From positions 33,164-97,163 of the forward strand of contig BLJB01000099.1 of assembly GCA_013423325.1 (NCBI GenBank): a DNA stretch of 64,000 bases, read 5' to 3'. Of the stretch, positions 56,585-64,000 are shown one piece after another. The DNA is from Usnea hakonensis (lineage: Eukaryota > Ascomycota > Lecanoromycetes > Lecanorales > Parmeliaceae). The notes under the pieces are model-generated. The model had not been told where the DNA came from. It ran no database searches and saw only the letters and a list, made by a program, of their open reading frames with translations. A program made the position numbers and the translations under genes. Position 1 is the first letter of the stretch. Each line of letters starts with the position of its first letter.

Positions 56585-58807
56585 ATGGACCATCTTCCAA
56601 TCATCAAAGGTCCGGCTTATGCGGTCCCCAAAATTGCCTGTCTCTGCCAACCTAACGACTACGATGGTCATGGCATTGCTGGGTTCCCTGAGCGCATGGG
56701 CTGGCGAATAGACCGTACACTCGGCCCCGTACGATTGAATGAACGCGCAAGTCAGATCGAGTCGCCTGGCGCGCTGCTGCAGTCTTGGTTCTACTTCGGG
56801 GTAATCTGGGACTTCTTCAAAATTGGAGGCTTGAATGTCGACTTGAAAGACTTTGTATATGGCCTGGACGGTGACATGTTTGTCACCTCAGCAAGTCTAC
56901 GTGTGCATCTGGACAAACTTGCGGCATCTGTAGAAGAGCTGAATCGTGATGAATATCTTGAAAGGCAGCAGCTGAACCACGATCTATTACGACAACTCTT
57001 TGGTTTTTTTGAAATCTATTGGGACGCCATCCATCAGTTCGGTAGATGGAGGGTCTCATCAGTACTATCGCTGGACTTGATTCTTTCAATCGTGATACTA
57101 GGGGAAACTTTCAAGAACGCCGGGGCTATTATATGGCCTGTTGACCCTTCCCCATTGCGAAAAATCTACGCCTTAAGACAGCAAAACCCGCTCCAGAATC
57201 GACTGCACACGCTCGGTTGGTGTCCGAACGAAAATTTGATGCTGTTCAAAGAATTGGATGTAACCGGCCTGTTCACGGCGAGCCTGCTCAAGCGGCCATT
57301 CTCGCAACGGTTGCAGCACCAGAGGTGCAGTGACGAAGAATGTTTAGCTCTCCAGACTTCTGAGACTGAGTATAAGACCGCCCATGCGGAGACTTGCTCT
57401 GACAACACAGCGTGTCCTCTGGTCGTGATTGATCAGGAAAAGTTATCTTCGATACTATATAACGGGAGTTTCCCAATCATTCATATACCGCTTGATCCAG
57501 AAGATGATACTGCAATCGAAGTGAAAGTTTTAGACTCTAGTGACGGATTCATGGAGTTTATCGCATTCTCACATGTATGGGCTCATGGAATGGGGAATCC
57601 AAAAGAGAACTCCCTGCCACGATGTCAAGTCTTGAGACTGAAAAACCTCTCTGCTCAGCTAGGAGTGAAGAAATTTGTTCAACCGGCGTTCTGGATAGAT
57701 ACACTGTGCATACCCGTTGCTTCAGAACATAAGAATGCTAGAAAGCTTGCGATTCGAAGAATGGCAGATACGTATCGTCAATCTCGTCGTGTTCTCGTAG
57801 TCGACGCAGACCTGCAGCAATGTTCCAGGCAGAGCAGTCGAACCGAACTAGCAACGAGAGTTCTGTGCTGCGGCTGGATGAGAAGACTGTGGACCCTTCA
57901 GGAAGCCTTGATATCTGAGAAGACATCCAATGCAAGGAAACTTGACATTCAATTTCTTGAGGGACCGCTAGAATTCAATGCCGTTGCAGGGAAGTCTGTC
58001 CAAAGCCTTTACCAGACGGATGCCGCTACAAGGAGCATCTTCAGCGCTTTCCCCCAATTCATATCTCGGGATAGAAGCTTCGCGTTTCTCACTCGGGCGC
58101 TGAAGTACAGAACGACCAGCAAGAGAGAGGACGAGGCGTTGTGTTTAGGCCCACTTCTGGGGCTTCATCCTGACCACATCTCCGCAATTCTGGGCGAGAA
58201 TTCTGCTGAAGCTAGGATGAAAAAACTATACATTCTCATGGGCGAAATCCCTGCGGCTGTACTTTTCAATTCTGCAAGCAAGTTGAAAAATGATCTGAGA
58301 TGGGCCCCAGCATCTCTTCTTGGTCTGCGCGAGAGTATAGACCTTTCAAACCGTAGTGTTGCAAAATGTGATACAGATGGCCTTCACGTTCAATTCGGCG
58401 GCTGGATTATAAGAATGAATGCTTCTCAACGGCGACAACTTCCAACCAAACAGATAGACCGTGTCTTTTTTGGGGATCCGCAGAGTCCCTTTCCGACGGC
58501 AATGATGACCCCAAAAGCAACGAACCACCATCGCAATGTCTACCTCGCCACCGTCGATTTTGACAAGCTCATGAAGGACGTTACAGCGCCTGCATTTGTC
58601 CTTAATCCTCGGGATTCCAACGAGTCAGCCCTTGTGTCAGTGACGTCCGAGGAGAGCGAAGTTATTCACGCAGTATACCTTAGGAAAATAGAAATAAAGC
58701 GATGGTTCACAGAACCCTCATTCAACGCTAAGGTGTATGGACACTGGAGAGATTGTTTAGTTGAGGGAGACGAGGTTCTCTCGGACCAGCGATGGTGTAT
58801 AAGATGA
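56585..58807 (+). CDS. HET-domain protein (long N-terminal extension)
   Basis: ATG 56585 starts a 740-residue protein with no intron. The HET core begins at about residue 320: FIAFSHVWAHGMGN, FWIDTLCIPV, RRMADTYRQSRRVLVVDADL and MRRLWTLQEALISEK are its conserved blocks. Ahead of it is a helical region of some 250 residues and a Cys/His-containing stretch (RCSDEECLALQTSETEYKTA, HAETCSD, ACPLVVID) that is usual in this HET subclass. HET domains trigger programmed cell death after nonself recognition in vegetative fusion. No NACHT or WD40 partner is fused. Together with the gene at 59346-61439 it forms a convergent pair. Confidence 0.85.
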   Translation: MDHLPIIKGPAYAVPKIACLCQPNDYDGHGIAGFPERMGWRIDRTLGPVRLNERASQIESPGALLQSWFYFGVIWDFFKIGGLNVDLKDFVYGLDGDMFVTSASLRVHLDKLAASVEELNRDEYLERQQLNHDLLRQLFGFFEIYWDAIHQFGRWRVSSVLSLDLILSIVILGETFKNAGAIIWPVDPSPLRKIYALRQQNPLQNRLHTLGWCPNENLMLFKELDVTGLFTASLLKRPFSQRLQHQRCSDEECLALQTSETEYKTAHAETCSDNTACPLVVIDQEKLSSILYNGSFPIIHIPLDPEDDTAIEVKVLDSSDGFMEFIAFSHVWAHGMGNPKENSLPRCQVLRLKNLSAQLGVKKFVQPAFWIDTLCIPVASEHKNARKLAIRRMADTYRQSRRVLVVDADLQQCSRQSSRTELATRVLCCGWMRRLWTLQEALISEKTSNARKLDIQFLEGPLEFNAVAGKSVQSLYQTDAATRSIFSAFPQFISRDRSFAFLTRALKYRTTSKREDEALCLGPLLGLHPDHISAILGENSAEARMKKLYILMGEIPAAVLFNSASKLKNDLRWAPASLLGLRESIDLSNRSVAKCDTDGLHVQFGGWIIRMNASQRRQLPTKQIDRVFFGDPQSPFPTAMMTPKATNHHRNVYLATVDFDKLMKDVTAPAFVLNPRDSNESALVSVTSEESEVIHAVYLRKIEIKRWFTEPSFNAKVYGHWRDCLVEGDEVLSDQRWCIR

Positions 58808-59345
58808 CGTCCTAGTTACTTCAAGCTCGATATTATTCTATTACATAGACTAGCTCTCACTTGTCACGAAACAATGAAACTTATAGTGGGTAGACTTATT
58901 TCTTAAAATACTATAGATTATATAAAGAAGTACTAATTCTAATCTACTTCCCCTATTTTTCTATTTTTAAATAAATTTATAATACTATATCTTCTCTTCT
59001 TCTCCTCTCTATTCTTATATGAAAGAATTTTTCAACAATGTCCCGCTTTCTCTGATATGCCGAATGGTCCAAGTAGACTTGGGAGTGTTCGAGCTGGAAA
59101 GTATCACAATTGGATCATAGGGTGCCGGATCGTTGCTCTATCCAATCAACCAATTTTGATACCATGTTTCACTCAGAATGGATCGCACTTAGGAACATTC
59201 CATTTTCCTTCGGCTATCCCACCATACTTCCATCGTACAGAACAACATTCTCGCCGCAAAGGGCCTTACCTGGCTCTTTTTCCCGCAAAGATTTCACACT
59301 AGAAACATCGCGCTACAAGCACCAGTTCCATTTGCCCTTGCAGTC
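58808..59345. other. short intergenic region with a RIP-like AT patch
   Basis: Between the 3' ends of two HET genes. From about 58893 to 59020 the DNA is strongly AT-rich and has almost no CA or TG, like the repeat relic at the right end of the window. The remainder is normal. Confidence 0.5.
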
Positions 59346-61439
59346 CTATATCAGCGTGATCTCCGTAAAGCGATTATTTTCATCCGAAACGGCTTGACCG
59401 TCCATGAGCCCCCAGACGTAACCATCTCCAATATATTGATAATAGCCTTTCCTTTCACGAACTTCACGAACAATATATATTGGACTGCCACCACTGAAGG
59501 CCATTACTTTGTCGCCCACCTGGAGATCCTGGGTTGCAAGGCCCATATATAGGTAGCTTTTCGTGAAGAAGAATCGATTGTATGTTATATGATCAACACA
59601 CTCTGCGGCGAATATATCTGGGTCACCCATCTTGAGTAGGTCGATGAAATTAGGAATAGCAATAAGCCTTTGTTGCACCTCCTCAGACTGGTTGACTGGG
59701 GGTTGGGCAAAAGTCTCTGCCATGAATGTTGCGAAATGATTGCGCATATCCGGCGCCATAGGAGTGTGACGGACAGTATTATTGTAGCCCACCAAGGTCT
59801 GCCAAAATGCGTCAATGGCTATATTGGATTTGCCTTGTGCTAGAAGAGCTAGCCAGTCGAATTCATCACTACCATCATGACTGAAAGTTCTAGCAGCAGA
59901 GATGAATGCCTTTAAGAGGCCTAGTTGTGGATTAACGTTGCCGTTATGAAGAGGGTCCCAAGAATGTGCTACAATCGCGCCGACCGTATCTGCTACGATG
60001 GCTTTGACCCTCAGTTCACTGCAACCGGGAGACCAGACGGCAGAAACAGCACTCTCTCCGCCTGCAGCGTATCCTCTGGCAAAAGTTCCATTATGGGAAG
60101 TCTAGGTAGAAAACAGTCAGCATCCCTTTTCGGGTGGAATGCGAATTGACGATTGCTCCATACAGCACACGACCTCCGGGCTATTGTCACTCAATACACT
60201 TACCGCAGTGAAGTCAGGAACCCAGGATGGGAGACCAGTGATTTGTCGCTTGTTTTGCCTTTCGACCGAGGAAAGCAAAACCAGGTCTCCTCTTGTGAGA
60301 GACGCTCCTGTGACTTCGGCAAAGACCTGCTGCACGCTCTTGCTATAGTCTGGTTGAAGTAACGTCGCCATGTCCTGGTCTTCCCCAACCTCCTTTGCCA
60401 TTCCGAGCAAGGCAAAGATCTTATCTCGGGGGTCAGTAGCAGAGAAACTTCGGGCCAGATCCAAAAGCATTTCTAGATCAAGCTTCTTGCCGGCAACTCG
60501 CCTGAGAGTCCCAGCGGTCTGCAGGAATTGCAATGCCTGCATCTCCAGCTCACTCTTTTTTGCTAATCGCTTCATCTCAAATATCCAGCCGGTGGGAAGG
60601 AGGATTCGCCATAACATATCTAAGGCTGCGTATGGCAGATAGTATGATCCACAAAAGGCTGTAACTGGCCCGCGAGCCATGACCAGCTCCTGTAAGACCC
60701 ATATGCGGTGAAAGTATGGTCTACTGAGGAGCTCAGCCAGCGCGACCCAGTCTGGATCGTTTTCCAAGGGAAGGCCGAGTTCTCGAAGCTTCTTGTCCTC
60801 AAAAGGGTATCTCTTGGCAACGGATACAGAAGGTGAGATTTCGTCTTGAAAATCGAACGCCTCTTCCTGAACAAGCTTGCACAATTTGCCAACGAGGTCG
60901 TAAGCCATATCGGATTCTTCACTCCTCGCACCCAGGAACACCATCACCGCCTCGGCGGCACTATAGATTTCTCGCATGAGTGTCACTTGACTAGACTTCT
61001 CGGCAATATCCTGTTGATTGATGCAAAGGGCGTCAATCCAATAGGTGCCGGGAAACATGGTACCCAGAATGTGCATGGCACTGGTCAGATTCTCCGTCAG
61101 GGGTATGACGGGAGCTTGCATTCGCAACTCGAGGTCTCTCTGGCTCGGTATCCCCCATGTGTAAGAGAGTGCGAAAAACTTGGGCGCGTCGTCAAGAGAG
61201 ACGGTGGAGTACCTGGTTTCAATCTGTTCCTCGGTACAAAGTAGATCGACGAGGCGAATATGCCTGGGCGAGGGGAGAGGCTTAAAGAATGGTGTCTCGG
61301 GAGCTGAAGCAGGCGGTTGCGCCGTCCTAGCGCCTGACTTAGATTGAGCAAGAGTCCCCAACTTTATAATTATCTGAATGTGCCCCGGCTGCTCCACAGT
61401 TTGAGACTGGGACTTTCCCTTTGATAACTTGTTTTCCAT
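59346..61439 (-). CDS. HET-domain protein
   Basis: Exon 1 61439-60204, intron 60203-60102 (GTAAGT..TAG) and exon 2 60101-59346 give 663 residues. Joining gives LPSWVPDFTA then TSHNGTFARGYAAG, the expected transition from HET core to C-terminal region. HET blocks: KFFALSYTWG, TYWIDALCINQQDIAEKSSQ, REIYSAAEAVMVFLG, RIWVLQELVMARG and TDPRDKIFALLGMA. A Ser/Lys-rich N-terminus of about 45 residues precedes them. The C-terminus ends with DKVMAFSGGSPIYIVREV and YIGDGYVWGLMDGQ, the usual C-terminal module of this subclass. Role: incompatibility/programmed cell death, by family. Its 5' end faces the retroelement relic about 550 bp away. Confidence 0.88.
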
Positions 61440-61985
61440 TATGTAAAACCCTGACTTAGAGAGGCGTGCTATTCAGATGTTGCAGCAGAATTAATTCTAT
61501 GAAGAGCAGACAAGCAGAGCCTAGGGAGGCTCTCGGGGAAAAGGTGATCAGCCTTAGGACTAAAGTCGAGTGACAGAACTGATCACCGGGCTTAGCAATA
61601 TAGATGTAACTATAGGTTGAAGTTCTTCTCCTCTTGCTGTGATTGAAGATCAACTGCAGTAAAAGCTGACAGCAAGTCTTCACGTCTCAGGTAAGATTTT
61701 AGCGCTTTCATGAATCAGCCGTTGCTCATTAATGAAGACTACTCAACAAGCAGATTGTGTGCAGGAAAGCTCAATCATAAACAAGACAGATATCCTATGA
61801 AGCTATACAGAGTCTACAATCACCTGTCGCCACTCTTTGCGTCTACGAAAGACGTCTGATTCATGACGCACTTTCAGATAGTAGTTGCGGCCCGAGCCGG
61901 CTTGGCATTATCATCCATCTTACCTGAAATGGGTTTTAGGTACGAGTACGACTACAAATCACGGCTTCGGGATAATTTTCTTTCG
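61440..61985. other. promoter region between HET gene and retroelement relic
   Basis: Normal-composition DNA that changes near 61985 into CA/TG-depleted sequence. No feature besides this boundary. Confidence 0.4.
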
Positions 61986-63955
61986 ATACCTTATCTATAA
62001 TAGAAATAGGGCGAAAAATAGCTTATAGTAATAGAATAGTAAATAAATATAGATTTAGAACTTTTCTATAGCTCTATAATAATAATTATATAGTTTTAGA
62101 TTATTTATTATTATATCTTAAAAAGGGTTCGAGTTATCTACTTAGATCTTATTAGGACCGGTACAGAGGTAATATTATATAGGTATATTAAATAAGATAA
62201 CTAGGTGAGGAGGCTATATATAGAGAGAAAGAAAGTATAAATATATAGGGGAATAGTACTAAGTTACGCTAGTCCCGATTAGGTACCGGCCTTAATAGTT
62301 ATATGTAAACTCGCTATCGTCCGCATTATACCATATAAGGTCTTCGTCCTTATCTTTCTACTTAACGCGGTACTTAAGATATTCCTATAGTTTTTTCGAC
62401 TTTAGGATCGCCTTAAGTTCCTATTCGTTATAGCTATTAATATTAGTAGGTATAGGTTCCGGATTTATCTAGCCTAGAAGTAGGTTCGTCGCGGCGAGTA
62501 ATAATAGCTTAAGGTAGAATATATTATAAATCTTTATAGTAGCTAGAAGTTCTAAGCGGTATAATATTCCTATTTTAGTAATAACTCGAAAAGATCTATA
62601 TCTCTTACTATTAAGCTTCCGTAATAGACGTATTATAATAATATTCTTACTATTAAGAAAGATTATATCTTCTTTACTAAATATAATATCTTATCTTCTT
62701 TAATAAGTACGCCTTATTATTACTTCCTAAGCGTCCTTTATATTATAGTATATATATTCTAGTATACTCTATATACGATCTATAATATTCTCTATCTTAG
62801 CCGAATTTAGGTACTTCTTAGTAGTTTCGTACGCCGTTATATTAGGGTAAAAGCTTATATAAGGGTAGAATCCCTTATTAATAAAAAACGGGGTTAGTCC
62901 TATAAATTTAGAGATTATATTATTATTAGCGAGCTCTATAATTAGGAGCTATTCGGACTAGTCGTCTTATATATATAAGTAGTACATATATAGATAACGT
63001 TCTAGATCTTAATTAGCTCGCTTAGTCTAGCTTTCGATTTCCGGGTAAAATACGGTAGAGAGCTTCGCTTATATACTTAGTTATTTATAGAAGGACTTCT
63101 ATATTGTAGCTACGAACTAGGGTTCTCTATTAGAAATAATAGAGGTAGGGAGGCTATATAAATAGAAGATTTTATAGATTAGTATCTAAACTATTATTTT
63201 AGAAGTCGTACCCTAATTAATATTAGTAAAGGGGATATAATACCGCTCCTTTATTAGCCGATTAATAACGATATAAATCGCGTTATATCCGTTTAAAAGC
63301 GGGAGACCGGTAATAAAGTTAATTAATATATCTTACTATCTTTTATAGAGGATAGATAGAGGTTAGAGGAGACTATACTCGTAGTTATAAGATATCTTAG
63401 CTCGCTAATACGTATAGTAATTATCTATATAGGTAGTAATAGTAGATCTTATATCTTACTAGTAGTACTCCCTTTTAATTAGAGTATATATACGAGTTAT
63501 ACCGGGGTAGCTAATAGCTAGTTAGTTATATACCTCTTATATAAGCTTAGTAAAGAAGTTATCTACGATCTATAAATAATCTTTATAATAGAGGATATCG
63601 TCTAAGATTAAGTAATTTAATAATAAAATACTATTATATTTTATTTTTTAGTCTATAATAGTATCTTTAAGTTTAGAGTATATATCGTCTTCTACGTTTA
63701 CCTAAAGAATATAGTAATAAATTAGATTATTAATATCTTAAATAGTAATATCGGCTCCGTCTAGCTCTAACCGCTCGGGTATTAGAATAATCTAATACTA
63801 ATAGCGAGTACGATCGTTATATAGATCTATAGATTTAGAATCTAGTATTCTCGTTAAGATATCGGCTTTACTATTTTATAGCCCTAGTCTATAGATAATC
63901 TTAATATTAAATTTAGAAAGAATATCGAGATATTTAGTCTAACTCTTATTCCTTA
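61986..63955 (-). mobile_element. RIP-degraded Ty3/Gypsy chromovirus relic (pol, part)
   Basis: The minus strand reads, through many TAG/TAA codons, in the order of a Ty3/Gypsy polyprotein. RNase H end: LDILSKFNIKIIYRLGL and KADILTRIL, about 63840-63940. Integrase zinc-finger region: TYTLIKREYY and later IDNYYTY, where His/Cys codons appear as Tyr, about 63440-63530. Integrase core: INFITGLPLLNGYNAIYIV, where the first catalytic Asp reads Asn, and NRLIKERYYIPF, about 63225-63350. A C-terminal chromodomain follows, with ELKAILKSKK and EYLKYRVK, about 62320-62450. CA and TG are almost absent. Trp and Gln codons have become stops, as RIP produces. It is not functional. LTRs were not identified; the left flank to 61986 may hold a degraded one. 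Confidence 0.85.
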
Positions 63956-63976
63956 TGGTACCCACCGTGGGTACCA
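63956..63976. repeat. 21-bp perfect palindrome at the relic boundary
   Basis: TGGTACCCAC, one base, then GTGGGTACCA: two 10-base arms with a single central base. Composition returns to normal exactly here. Confidence 0.85.
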
Positions 63977-64000
63977 CAGTATATTTCAGAATGGTGGCCG

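Noticed and set aside
1..64000. CRISPR arrays, rRNA genes, bacterial-type operons or riboswitches
   Set aside because: None seen. Spaced direct repeats of CRISPR type are absent and the gene structures are eukaryotic.

Overview
The window reads as nuclear DNA of a filamentous ascomycete (Pezizomycotina, plausibly Dothideomycetes; no marker here fixes the class). Genes are split by short GT..AG introns of about 45-110 bp with CTAAC/CTGAC-like branch sites. There are two heterokaryon-incompatibility (HET) genes and many small secreted proteins. Transposon relics show the near-total loss of CpA and TpG dinucleotides that repeat-induced point mutation (RIP) leaves. All spliced models were built by eye from splice consensus, frame continuity and family resemblance; no alignment or RNA evidence was available.

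Left part (1-12.3 kb): the start of a gene leaving the window (minus), a SAM methyltransferase (plus), a broken PAQR/haemolysin-III membrane receptor gene (minus), a zinc-binding conserved protein (minus), a weak small gene, a basic Cys/His-containing nuclear-type protein (plus) and a multi-span membrane protein (minus). At 12750-13350 lies a 601-bp element with terminal inverted repeats and a 10-bp target duplication.

Middle (14-40 kb): another membrane protein, two small secreted proteins, a GT31-like Golgi glycosyltransferase, a low-complexity block with a 67-base G run and a two-base N gap, a secreted double-psi beta-barrel protein, an 806-residue acidic-patch protein, an F-box protein, a five-exon alpha/beta hydrolase, an eight-cysteine secreted protein and a secreted GH5 beta-1,6-glucanase.

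Right part (40-64 kb): a 1287-residue protein with a HeLo-like/STAND-type N-terminus and an Arg/Asp-rich tail, an SGNH hydrolase, a GPI-anchored surface protein of 785 residues, a second F-box protein, a small secreted protein, and two convergent HET genes. A TA-flanked miniature inverted-repeat element occurs at 47748-47945 with a decayed relative at about 54165-54390. The window ends in a RIP-saturated Ty3/Gypsy chromovirus relic that stops abruptly inside its RNase H region at a 21-bp palindrome in unmutated DNA.

Functionally the region looks like accessory fungal genome. It combines wall- and surface-acting secreted proteins (GH5, DPBB, GPI protein, Cys-rich effectors-in-appearance), nonself-recognition genes (HET pair, HeLo-like protein) and decayed mobile DNA. 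No operon-like or biosynthetic cluster logic is visible. I did not find a convincing wholly new system. The most notable items are the two inverted-repeat element families, the freshly broken PAQR gene and the sharp retroelement boundary.
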